From positions 1 through 64,000 of the forward strand of contig JAXGPL010000010.1 in assembly GCA_040766985.1 (NCBI GenBank): 64,000 nt of DNA. The letters run 5' to 3'. Positions within the stretch are counted from its first letter, which is position 1, and each line of letters opens with the position of its first letter. Source of the DNA: JAXGPL01 sp040766985. Its GTDB lineage: Bacteria; Bacillota; Sulfobacillia; JAUYEG01. Positions 9,039 to 17,440 of this stretch are shown here, one piece after another. The notes under the pieces were generated by a model. The model had not been told where the DNA came from. It saw only the letters and a list, made by a program, of their open reading frames with translations, and made no database searches. The translations under genes were made by a program, and so were the position numbers.

Positions 9039-9052
9039 CCCTGTATACAGGG
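9039..9052. promoter_or_regulatory. Perfect 14-bp palindrome, candidate LuxR operator
   Basis: CCCTGTATACAGGG lies in the 184-base divergent gap between the membrane LuxR gene and the lipoprotein gene. The half-site CTGTA is the same as in lux-box-type sites, though without their 6-base spacer. Its place suggests control of one or both divergent genes by the neighbouring LuxR protein; binding is inferred. Confidence 0.45.
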
Positions 9053-9137
9053 GCTAAGCTCATTGGTGTCGGTGGCTGGGATGTAGGACTTTGCTCTCCA
9101 CGGGGCCACCGCGACTTTGAACGGGGGGGTAAGGTAA

Positions 9138-10226
9138 GTGAAAAGGACGCTTCTGTTATGCGGTCTGGCCCTGGTGCTCGCGCTGTCGGTTGTCGGCTGC
9201 AAGGACATCACTGCGTCGTTCAAACCGGGCAGCTTTGGTGCCTCCAAGCAGGAACAAGCCATGATCAGCGCCCTGACCAACAAGCATGGCGACCTAAGGG
9301 ACAGCGGTCCGCCGAGGTTTCTGGAGGCCATGATGACCACCAAGGTCGAGAACGGGATGCCGTCCGACCGGGTCAGCGAGTACGCGAAGGGAACGAAGAA
9401 TCTCTACGCATGGTTTGTGTACGACAATTTCAACGAAGATACCCTCGAAATCGAGTGGCTGTACCTTACCCAAAACCACTCCATCCACACCTTCCAGTCA
9501 AAGACAGGTACTGACTTTGGCCGTGGGACGTTTATTCTTGAGCAACCGGATGACGGATGGCCCACCGGCAACTACCGGGTGATCATCAGAGGCAGAGGGA
9601 TATCGGCGACGATTGATTTCAAGATCACCGACGGCGCAACGGTCTCCGTCCCGGTGATGCTGCCTGGGGGACAGGTCGAACTGCCAGCCAAGGCCGGCTG
9701 GTATCTCACGGGTTGGGATTACCTGATCAACCCGTCCGACCGTACCCTGCAGCCAAACGGGTACTTCAAAGAAATGCTGCAGGCCGGAACAACATCCAAG
9801 TTATATGACTCCATCCAGGGAACCGGGGAGAAGAATGACTTCACGGTCGCCATCTCACGGACGTCGCAAAGCGGTGCCTACATCGCGGGCTCGACGAGCA
9901 CAAGCACATGGGATGACCCGCCTTCGTACCTGGCGCCAGGGGAAAGTCCCAAACTGCAAGTCGCTCGGTCCTACCAAGACAACGGAACGTGGGGTCAGGT
10001 CGGCATGGTGGTCAAGTTTGATAACAACGATCTGCCTGGGCCCAACCATGCCACGAGCGGGTGCGTGAAGTTCCTGACTCCGGACGGGAAACCTGCGTGG
10101 CACACCTATTCGGGAGCCGTCGAAACCGGGAAGCCGATCCCCGCCGGAAAGGCAGGTCAACTCAAGGCAATATGGATCGCGCTTGAAGGCTACGGCTACC
10201 GCTACACCTACGAGTGGAGGGAGTAG
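9138..10226 (+). CDS. Secreted lipoprotein of unknown function
   Basis: A 362-aa lipoprotein: MKRTLLL signal, hydrophobic core and lipobox VVGC with the acylated Cys at about residue 21. The mature part is beta-rich, with repeated Trp/Tyr strands (for example WFVYDNF, EWLYLTQNH, YRVIIRGRG). It resembles extracellular binding folds, but I do not recognise a family. The GTG start has a long purine ribosome site (GGGGGGGTAAGG) upstream. The divergent membrane LuxR regulator and the shared palindrome suggest it is a regulated surface protein. A strong terminator follows. Confidence 0.75.
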   Translation: MKRTLLLCGLALVLALSVVGCKDITASFKPGSFGASKQEQAMISALTNKHGDLRDSGPPRFLEAMMTTKVENGMPSDRVSEYAKGTKNLYAWFVYDNFNEDTLEIEWLYLTQNHSIHTFQSKTGTDFGRGTFILEQPDDGWPTGNYRVIIRGRGISATIDFKITDGATVSVPVMLPGGQVELPAKAGWYLTGWDYLINPSDRTLQPNGYFKEMLQAGTTSKLYDSIQGTGEKNDFTVAISRTSQSGAYIAGSTSTSTWDDPPSYLAPGESPKLQVARSYQDNGTWGQVGMVVKFDNNDLPGPNHATSGCVKFLTPDGKPAWHTYSGAVETGKPIPAGKAGQLKAIWIALEGYGYRYTYEWRE

Positions 10227-10253
10227 GGGGCCGCGACCGATCTTGACGGACGA

Positions 10254-10292
10254 GACGAGACCTCTTGAGTCACTTCAAGGGGTCTCGTCTTT
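10254..10292 (+). terminator. Rho-independent terminator after lipoprotein gene
   Basis: A 15-bp stem starts GACGAGACC at 10254 and closes with GGTCTCGTC at 10281-10289 (one G-T pair), with a 6-base loop, followed by TTT. It starts 27 bases after the lipoprotein stop. Confidence 0.85.
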
Positions 10293-10328
10293 GTGCTGGC
10301 CGGACGGCGGGAAATCGCACAACCCGTC

Positions 10329-11641
10329 TCAGGCGACTCCACTTCCCTCTGGATCTTGCTGCAGCGTCTCGGGTAGTCCAAGGACTAGCGGCAGGGCCAC
10401 AGCGAGGTCCACCAGAGTCGCTGCCACGAACACCGCCTGCGGCCCAAACCACTCCCATAGGTATCCTCCGGTGACCGGAGCGGCGACGTGAGCCAGCCCG
10501 CCCAAGAGCCCAAGAATACCCCGCCACCTGCCTATGAATCCGGATGAAACCAGTTCGGGCCCAATCGAGCTGTACACCACAGCCGCGATCATCCGGAACC
10601 CGAACAGAAAGCCGGCCAGCACAATAAAGGTAGGGGTCGGCCAGAAGATCAGCAGCAGGTTGGACAGCACGAAGGCCGGAACCAGCGACAGATAGGCGCG
10701 CTTGCGTCCGAGCCGGTCTGCGAACCGCCCGAATACCGTCGAGAAAACCACCTCGGCCAGCGTCACGGCCGTACTCATCACCCCGAGGACCATGGGGGTC
10801 GCACGGCCGATCTCGTACGCGTAGGGATACATGAACGTCATCAGCATACAGCGTGAACTCGCTTGCTGCAACTAAACCCATGTATAGCTTGGGCCCTCGT
10901 CCCTGCTCGAAGATCTGCTTGAGTCCGGCCAGCACTTTGCCCTTGCCGAGCGGCACTTGCGGCCGCTGAATTTCGGGCAGGTTGCGATAGGCGAACACTG
11001 TAGGTACAACGCCGGCAACGAAGTACACCCAGTAAAGGGCGCGGATACCCCGCGTGGTGACGCGCCCAGAAAGATGATCAGAAGCGCCGCTGCAGCAGGG
11101 CCTAACAGCGCCGGCAGCGCGCCGACCCTCGCAAAGGGCCTTGCTGGTTGCCCGGTCGCGATTGGGCAGAGACATCACAAATCACAGCGCATGATCCGAG
11201 CCGCTGGCCAAGGTAGAGGAGGACCACCGCAGGTATGATCCATTGCCATCCGGGGGCGACCGCGAATATCAGGGGCGCAATGGTCTGAAGCGTGATTCCG
11301 GTGAGGTAGATCTTCCTCAAGCTATAGCGGTCGTGAGCGATTCCCAAGGGAAGTGCGATCAGGATGCCGGCGATCCCCGCAGCGCTTTGGGCAGCGCCTA
11401 GTTCGACGGCTGAGGCGCCGAGTAGCCGTATGTAGATGCTTGCGTACTGCTCGACGAACCGCCTCAAGAACCTGTTAACGATCATCCAGGTAACAACGAC
11501 GTGCCAGGCCTTCTGCTGACGGCGCCAGACCGTGGCCAGCTCACGCAAGAAGCCGGCTAACACGCCTCCTACGCCGATAGGTACGTCTGTGCGAGGCGTG
11601 ACTTCAGCGGAGGGTTCGTTCTGATTCCTTATGCTTGCCAC
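10329..11641 (-). pseudogene. MFS transporter, disrupted by several frameshifts
   Basis: Four pieces in different frames together make an MFS carrier: an N-terminal part (11641 to about 11180, with LGIAHDRYSLRKIYL), a short piece LLGPAAAALLIIFLGASPRG (about 11100-11040), a third (ALYWVYFVAG to KLYMGL) and a C-terminal half (10871-10329, FGRFADRLGRKRAYL). The GTG start at 11641 has GAGGG 7 bases upstream and lies 10 bases after the NifX-ferredoxin gene, so it is the last gene of that operon. At least three breaks are needed. Good amino-acid sequence in every piece means either recent decay or indel errors. Confidence 0.75.
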
Positions 11642-11651
11642 CCATCAACCC

Positions 11652-12224
11652 TCAGCCCAATCTGATGGACCCTGTGGGGCACTCCCGCGTGCAGGCGCCA
11701 CAGGCGATACAAAGCTCCGGGTCAATGAAGGCCACGCCTTGACGCAGGCTGATGGCGTTGACCGGGCACACGTCGAGGCAGACGCCACAGCCGCAGCACG
11801 ATTCTTGATCCACACGGGCTAAGGTTAAGGCTTTCGGCGATCTGCCCATCCCGGTGCTGCCCGTCATGCCAAAGTGGCTGGCGACACTGGGTCTGTCGAT
11901 AGTTGTCGGGGGGCTGCTGCAAAAGCCCTCCACTGCTTCGCGGACGAGGCCGCGGCACCCGGCGACGACGCCGATGTGGGCAGCCGAGAGAGTATGGTAG
12001 GCATTGGGGCCGCAATTGCCGGTCAGGACGTACTCGACGCCCTTGTCCGCGATTATCTGCGCGGACTGGACGCCAGCCCCACTCCCTGACCTCACGCTCG
12101 GGTTCTCGATGACCTCGACGCTCAGATCCTCAGTGTTCACGATTAGGAAATAGGGACACCGGCCAAAGCGCGGGTCGACATGGGTTTCCAGGGTTGGTCC
12201 GGCTGCAGTCACTGCGATCTTCAT
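11652..12224 (-). CDS. NifX-like domain fused to a 2x[4Fe-4S] ferredoxin
   Basis: 190 aa. Residues 1-105 are a dinitrogenase FeMo-cofactor (NifX/NafY/ORP-type) domain: MKIAVTAAG, then DPRFGRCPYF, with GNCGPNAYHTL at its end. Residues 140-185 are a bacterial ferredoxin domain, with Cys 143/144, 146, 149, 153 and 172, 175, 178, 182 for two clusters. Members of this family bind Fe-S or mixed-metal clusters; a fused ferredoxin could pass electrons to the bound cluster, which is an inference. The start is supported by GGGGGAG upstream. It is the fourth gene of the sigma-54-preceded operon. Confidence 0.85.
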   Translation of the reverse strand: MKIAVTAAGPTLETHVDPRFGRCPYFLIVNTEDLSVEVIENPSVRSGSGAGVQSAQIIADKGVEYVLTGNCGPNAYHTLSAAHIGVVAGCRGLVREAVEGFCSSPPTTIDRPSVASHFGMTGSTGMGRSPKALTLARVDQESCCGCGVCLDVCPVNAISLRQGVAFIDPELCIACGACTRECPTGSIRLG

Positions 12225-12309
12225 TCTATACGTCTCCCCCAATGGGCAAATCGCCGGAATCGAGGGTTGACTCCGGCGACTTACCGGGCAATATCTCAGG
12301 CTGGACGAA

Positions 12310-12679
12310 CTACTCCTGCTTGGTTTCCTCCATGAGCTCCTTAATAAACGCCTGGGTGCTCCGCAGGGCGTCCTCATAGTACTTGACCTGGTTCTTTAGA
12401 GCCCGAGTCTCTTCTTCGACTGGTGGCTCGAGCCGAGAGGGGGCACTAACGGCGTAGTAGGGCAGGGGTATCGCAAACCGCTTCCCCAGCCGGGCCAGCC
12501 CCTGCTCCGTACCAACCGCCGAAACCCCAGCCGCCCCGACCCCTACGCCAGCCCAGATAACCACGACCCCACCACGCTGGAGTGCGATATCCAGGATAGG
12601 CGTACCCAACGCAGAAACATGCTCCGCGACCAGTCATCGGCCCCATGCCAAGTGGGCCGGTTCCATCACCGCCAGGCAT
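12310..12679 (-). CDS. DUF5320 protein, frameshifted
   Basis: It starts MPGGDGTGPLGMGPMTGRGA, the signature of DUF5320, followed by Gly/Trp/Tyr-rich sequence. The frame is then lost around 12450-12480, and the other frame supplies the expected C-terminal coiled coil (EEETRALKNQVKYYEDALRS). One indel joins them. The ATG at 12679 has AAAGGAG 8 bases upstream. DUF5320 proteins accompany NifX-like and MinD-type ATPase genes in anaerobes; their role is not known. Confidence 0.7.
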
Positions 12680-12715
12680 ACTCTCGTCTCCTTTCTATCC
12701 TCAGTGCGGATCTGT

Positions 12716-12928
12716 TTACCGTCCTCTTCTCGGCCTACGGCCCAAACCACGGGTAGTACCCAGACCTAACCCCCGACCGAGCCGGGGTTTGGGCCACGTC
12801 TCGACACGGTCCTGCCCCGGTTCCACGCGGGCTGGGCCGGAGCCGGAATTCTGCGGATTGCAGTAGCCGAGTCCCCGGCCCGTCAACGGACCCCGTCCCT
12901 GTGGGCCGGTGCCATCTCCCCTAGGCAT
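12716..12928 (-). CDS. DUF5320 protein, short form
   Basis: 70 aa starting MPRGDGTGPQGRGPLTGRGL, then YCNPQNSGSGPA and an Arg/Gly/Pro-rich tail. It lacks the C-terminal coiled coil seen in the other copies, so it is either a short form or truncated. ATG 12928 is preferred because GAGGTG lies 6 bases upstream, although the frame is open further up. It sits between the NifX-like gene and another DUF5320 gene. Confidence 0.75.
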   Translation of the reverse strand: MPRGDGTGPQGRGPLTGRGLGYCNPQNSGSGPARVEPGQDRVETWPKPRLGRGLGLGTTRGLGRRPRRGR

Positions 12929-12975
12929 TGTGTTCACCTCTTTCCCCAACCGAACTCGAATCAACTGGACACTGC

Positions 12976-13362
12976 TCATTGCGAGGGCCGTCCACGACCG
13001 CGGCGGTGCCGGTATCCGAAACCATGCTCGCGGCAGCCCGGCATCAGAAATGCGTCATCGTCTAGTCTTTGGCTCAGTAACGCCGCCAGAACACGATCGA
13101 CATCGCCTCTGATGTGCGATATGACCCGGATTCCCTTCGCCGTGAGGGCCGCTTCGGTCGGCCATGCGATGGCGCCGCAGACCAGCAAGTTGACCTTTAG
13201 CCGGGCAAGCGCGTCAGGTCTCGCCTGCGGCTCAAGACCGCTCAGCGAGACGTACCGACGGGCTTGTTCGATGCCGTCACTGATCTCCGAGAGCAACATC
13301 CGGCCCGCGAAGTCAAAGACGGGTGAAACTCTGCCCTGCCAACTTGCCACCGCAACTCTCAC
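12976..13362 (-). CDS. NifX-like (FeMo-cofactor family) protein
   Basis: 128 aa beginning MRVAVASWQGRVSPVFDFAG, the typical first strand and loop of the NifX/ORP fold, with LLVCGAI in the centre and a His/Cys-containing tail (MPGCREHGFGYRHRR). First gene of the operon that runs to the broken MFS gene. The GTG start has no ribosome site, and a sigma-54 promoter predicts transcription starting about 3 bases upstream, so the message may be leaderless. An alternative start could lie a few codons in. Confidence 0.8.
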   Translation of the reverse strand: MRVAVASWQGRVSPVFDFAGRMLLSEISDGIEQARRYVSLSGLEPQARPDALARLKVNLLVCGAIAWPTEAALTAKGIRVISHIRGDVDRVLAALLSQRLDDDAFLMPGCREHGFGYRHRRGRGRPSQ

Positions 13363-13375
13363 ATCTCAGATGAAT

Positions 13376-13391
13376 AGCAAATATCGTGCCA
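13376..13391 (-). promoter_or_regulatory. Sigma-54 (-24/-12) promoter for the NifX/DUF5320 operon
   Basis: On the minus strand the sequence reads TGGCAC-GATAT-TTGCT, a full match to the TGGCACN5TTGCW consensus. With C of the GC at -12, transcription would start near 13365, just before the first NifX-like gene. The divergent neighbour is a sigma-54 activator gene, which supports the call. Confidence 0.85.
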
Positions 13392-13467
13392 ACTCGGCGT
13401 ATCGGACCAAAAGCTATTAGAACAGGACTTAACTCATGTCGGCAGTCGATATGGCCAGGTGCTGCAG

Positions 13468-13512
13468 TTGCATTATGATATAATGAGGGCCAGGAATCAT
13501 TGCATTATGCAA
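13468..13512. promoter_or_regulatory. Repeated TTGCATTATG sites, candidate activator-binding UAS
   Basis: TTGCATTATG occurs at 13468-13477 and again at 13500-13509; the second copy completes the perfect palindrome TTGCATTATGCAA (13500-13512). They lie about 90-130 bases upstream of the sigma-54 promoter, the usual distance for enhancer-type sites, and immediately before the activator gene. A TATAAT hexamer at 13479-13484 could also be a -10 for that gene. Confidence 0.55.
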
Positions 13513-13520
13513 AGGTTTGA

Positions 13521-14908
13521 ATGGTGAAGCGGGGATCGACTATGGGGCAGCTTGTTCCGCATCGGGATTTGACAATTCTGGATTCCATAAACGAAGGGGT
13601 CTTCACAGTCGACCTCGATTGGCGGATCACGGCGTTCAACCGGGCTGCCGAGCAGATCACCGGCGTCCTACGTGACGAAGCTGTGGGCAGTATCTGCTGT
13701 GACGTGTTTCGGGCGAGCGTATGTGAGCGTGATTGCCCGCTGCGACGGACGATTTCCAGCGGGTTGCCCGTGGTCAACGCCACAGCGTCGATTGTCAACT
13801 ACCTGGGGCAACACGTTCCGATCCGGATCTCCACCGCTCTCTTGAAAGATGAGTCCGGAGCTGTGATCGGCGGCGTCGAGACCTTCCAGGACCTCTCCCA
13901 GGTTGCTCAACTGCAAAAGGAGCTTCACGGCAAGTACACCTTCGAGGACATCGTGGGCCGCAGCCCGGCGATGATGCAGCTGTTCGAGGTCCTCCTTTGG
14001 TTTCCGCGAGCCGGAGCACGGTGCTGATCGAAGGTCCAAGCGGCACCGGCAAGGAGCTCTTTGCCCGCGCTATCCACAACCTCTCACCCCGAAGGAAGAA
14101 GCCCTTCGTCTCCGTCAACTGCGCCGCACTGCCGGACACGCTCCTTGAGAGCGAGCTGTTCGGCTACAAGGCCGGCGCGTTTACTGACGCCAAGCGAGAC
14201 CGGCAGGGGCGGTTCGCCATCGCCGATACGGGGACGATCTTCCTCGACGAAATCGGCGACATTTCCCCGGCGATGCAGGTCCGTTTGCTCCGGGTACTAC
14301 AGGAACGGACGATTCAGCCACTTGGAGCGGACAAGCCTACGCCCGTCGACGTACGTGTGATCGCCGCCACCAACAAGGACCTTGGGGCGCTTGTCCGCGA
14401 GGGCAGGTTCCGGGACGACCTGTACTACCGGATAAAGGTGGTTTACCTTAAGCTCCCCGGACTGGCCGAGCGGCGAGAGGACATTCCCCTGCTGGTGGAC
14501 CATCTGGTGGCGAAGTTCAACCGGCTGCAGGGCCGCGATATCCAGGGGGTTTCCCATGAGGTCATGGCGAGGTTGATGGAGTTTGATTACCCAGGGAATG
14601 TGCGGGAGCTGGAGAATATCATCGAACAGGGGTTTGTCCTTTGCCGTGGCCCGATCATCGAGTTACAGCACCTACCTCCGGAATTGCGTCCGTGCATCGG
14701 GGGAGCCGTCGGCCAGGCTCGTCCGATGGACCTGGCGACGATGGAGCGCTATATGACTAACGAGGCGCTACAGCGTCACAATGGAAACCGCAGGCTGGCC
14801 GCGAAGGATCTTGGCATCAATCTGAGCACACTCTACCGCAAACTGAAGGCATGGGGCAAGCAGACGCAGGACGGCCCTGGCGGAGCACGAAGGGTCCGCA
14901 AAGGCTAG
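13521..14908 (+). CDS. Sigma-54-dependent activator (PAS-AAA+-Fis), one frameshift
   Basis: The first part (to about 13995) is a PAS sensor domain: LDSINEGVFTVDLDWRITAF, with Cys in VCERDCPLR that could bind a cofactor. The second holds the AAA+ domain: Walker A EGPSGTGKEL, the sigma-54 contact loop ESELFGYKAGAFTDA (GAFTGA-like, with D for G), Walker B GTIFLDEIGD and a C-terminal Fis-type HTH (RRLAAKDLGINLSTLYRKLK). Adding one C to the CC at 13994-13995 would restore EVLPLVSASRSTVLIEG exactly. It probably activates the divergent NifX/DUF5320 operon. Start ATG 13521 (AAAGG) or 13542. Confidence 0.85.
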
Positions 14909-14915
14909 TAGCCCT

Positions 14916-17099
14916 TTAGCTCCGCGATCTACCCACCTCTTCCAGGAGCCTCTGCAGCACCGCCAGATCCAGGGGCTTGGCCAGGTGCCGATCGAACCCG
15001 GCGGCGAGTGATCGCGCCACGTCCTCCGGTTGGGCATAGCCCGAGAGCGCGATGAGGATACACTCTGCGAGTTCAGGATCGCTGCGCAACCGTGTGGCGA
15101 CCTCATTGCCGTCCATTCCCGGCAGGCCGAGGTCGCAGAGGATTACCTCCGGCTGGTACTCCTTAGCCTTGGTGACTCCCTCGGACCCGCTGTGGGCAAG
15201 CACCACCTCGTGACAGAGCAAGTTCAGGAGTTGAGCCATAATCTCCGCGAAATCAGGATTGTCTTCGATCACCAGGACACGGACCGGCCGAGACAGCGTT
15301 GCTTCTAGCGTCTTTGAAGCATCCGGAGAATTATCGCTTCCTATGGAAAGCGGTAACCGCATCGTGAACTCCGCCCCCTTACCTGAGCCTCTGCTGAAGC
15401 CCGCGACACTGCCGCCGTGCAACTCCGCGATACCCCTGACAAGGGCCAGGCCAAGCCCAATGCCACAGGTCTGGGGTCGAGCGGCGCTGTCCGCCTGCAC
15501 AAAGGGCTCGAACAACTGGGGTAACAGGTCAGGCTCAATGCCGACGCCCGTGTCGCTCACAGTGAACACGGCTTCGTTCTGACTCTCACAGACCGCCAAC
15601 GTCGCCGTGGTCCGGCCGCCCTGCGGCGTGAACTTGAGCGCGTTGTTGAGAAGGTTGCCTATCGCTTGAATCAGCCGCGCGGGGTCGGCCAACAGTCGGA
15701 CTGGGCCTTCATTCAGCCTTGATTCCAATATGACCCCCTTTTGCGCGAACAGCGGCTCGTAATCCAGCAAAGCCGTCTTGACCAATTGGTCCAGCAGCAC
15801 GGGCTCCCTCTGCAGCACGAGCCTGTTACGGGTGATCCTGGTGACGTCCAGGAGGTCGTCGACCAGGCGCGACAGTTGAGCCGTCTGACGATCGATGACG
15901 TCTCTGGCCTTAGCCGCCTCGACGCAGTCCGGGGGTAGGCGTTTGAGCAAGGAATTGCTCATCGTGATGGCCGCCAACGGGTTGCGGAGTTCGTGTGAAA
16001 GCATTGCCAGGAAGGCGGTCCGTTTCTCATCTACCAGGCAGAGCTTCTCAACCAGCGCCAGGGCCTCTGTTCGCGCCTTGTCCAGTTGAAGCTTGCTCTC
16101 ACGCAGGGCGCCTTCGCTCTGGGTGCGTTCGACAAGGTCAGCCGTCTGGCGCGCGATGATATCGAGGCAACGAGACTCGGAGGGTGTCAATTCACGAGGT
16201 GCGCGCCAGTATGCCGAGAACAGGCCCAAGAGAGCGCCTGTCCGGGATAGCAGGGGTGTCGTCTGTACGGCGCGGACGCCGATGTTACGGTAATCCTCAA
16301 GGTATCTGCCCCCTGCCATGAGCTCAGATTGGAGAACGTCCTTGAGTACGACCCGCCTCCGCGTCCGGATCGCCAGGCCACAGGAACTGCGCGCGCCGGC
16401 TGCCACCCATTCCCAAGCGCTTAAGTCGAAACCGTCGAAGCCCCGGTGGCAATGAAGGCGAACCGCTCCTTCCGGCCCGTGCTCTGGATGGTAAATCTGG
16501 ATGCTGCCGAAGTCGGCGTGCAGAATCTTCATCACGGTTATGAGCACATGGTCGTAGAGGGCGTCGACGTCGTCTTCCTGGATCAGCCTTGTGCTCAGGT
16601 CCTGAAGCAGGCGCGCAGCCTCGAGTTCTGTGGAGGCCGAAGACCGCCGGCAGGTGCTGCACGTTACGGGTGCTTGACCGGTGAAGTCCCGGCTGCGGCA
16701 CACAATCGTAACGAACCTGTGGTCGGTGTCCAGCGGTATGACCTGTATGTCGTGCCATCGGCCCTGCACCGAGGCTGTCTCCGGCAGTTGCGGACTGGCG
16801 GGGCCATCGGACACTTGCGCCAACTTGCGCTCCAGCAGGTGGGCACACTCCGGAAGCAGCTCCGATACGCTCCTGCCCGTCGCTTGAGTCCTGGCCAAGC
16901 CAAAGCAGGCCACGGCAGAAGGGTTGATATCCAGGACGCTGCAGTCTTGCGGATGGCCTTCCCAGTCGAATGACAGCTCGGCCAGAAGCATCGGGTCCGG
17001 AGAGCATTCCCAGATACAGTCGAAGAACGCCGACTTGAACCCGATTGGCCGGGGTGCGCCCAAATGCCGTAAGGCGCCGTCACGCATGGCTTCGCTCAA
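14916..17099 (-). CDS. Hybrid sensor histidine kinase (PAS-GAF-HK-REC)
   Basis: About 727 aa with no membrane segment, so a cytoplasmic sensor. Order: PAS-like region (20-145), CSTC pair, GAF (165-315), HisKA with H369 in MLSHELRNPLAAI, HATPase_c with NNALKFTPQGG, DTGVGI and GIGLGLALV, then a receiver domain with D656 in CDLGLPGMDG and K708. A hybrid kinase with terminal receiver usually passes phosphate to a separate HPt or regulator; none is next to it. The TTG start at 17099 is chosen because AGGAGG lies 8 bases upstream. It converges on the sigma-54 activator gene (7 bases apart). Confidence 0.88.
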   Translation of the reverse strand: MSEAMRDGALRHLGAPRPIGFKSAFFDCIWECSPDPMLLAELSFDWEGHPQDCSVLDINPSAVACFGLARTQATGRSVSELLPECAHLLERKLAQVSDGPASPQLPETASVQGRWHDIQVIPLDTDHRFVTIVCRSRDFTGQAPVTCSTCRRSSASTELEAARLLQDLSTRLIQEDDVDALYDHVLITVMKILHADFGSIQIYHPEHGPEGAVRLHCHRGFDGFDLSAWEWVAAGARSSCGLAIRTRRRVVLKDVLQSELMAGGRYLEDYRNIGVRAVQTTPLLSRTGALLGLFSAYWRAPRELTPSESRCLDIIARQTADLVERTQSEGALRESKLQLDKARTEALALVEKLCLVDEKRTAFLAMLSHELRNPLAAITMSNSLLKRLPPDCVEAAKARDVIDRQTAQLSRLVDDLLDVTRITRNRLVLQREPVLLDQLVKTALLDYEPLFAQKGVILESRLNEGPVRLLADPARLIQAIGNLLNNALKFTPQGGRTTATLAVCESQNEAVFTVSDTGVGIEPDLLPQLFEPFVQADSAARPQTCGIGLGLALVRGIAELHGGSVAGFSRGSGKGAEFTMRLPLSIGSDNSPDASKTLEATLSRPVRVLVIEDNPDFAEIMAQLLNLLCHEVVLAHSGSEGVTKAKEYQPEVILCDLGLPGMDGNEVATRLRSDPELAECILIALSGYAQPEDVARSLAAGFDRHLAKPLDLAVLQRLLEEVGRSRS

Positions 17100-17440
17100 A
17101 AGCTGGACCTCCTCATAGGCTGGGGAGACGGAGCAATGATGTTGCACCTGCCGGGACCATAGAGCAGTTCACCCAACAACGCGGGGCTTCCTTGACCATC
17201 GCTGTCGTTCATTGATGTGTCGAAAGGGGCCGAACTAGTTTAGCTGGGAGTTTAGAGGACGGCAGTCGAAATACGTCGAACGTTTGGGTGCAGTTGGTCA
17301 TTGTGCCGCCGAGACGCCCGGCCTCGTACACCTGCCCTCGCCGGAGACTGCCGGAAAGTGGAGTGCCCTCATGCCAAAGGTGCGCATCTATTACCCACCG
17401 AAGTAATCAGCTTTCAGGGATAGTGACAGGAGGTCCGAAG

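Noticed and set aside
13457..13472. Second sigma-54 promoter on the plus strand (AGGTGC-N5-TTGCA)
   Set aside because: Spacing fits, but the -24 half differs at three positions and it overlaps the repeated activator site; kept only as a weak possibility.
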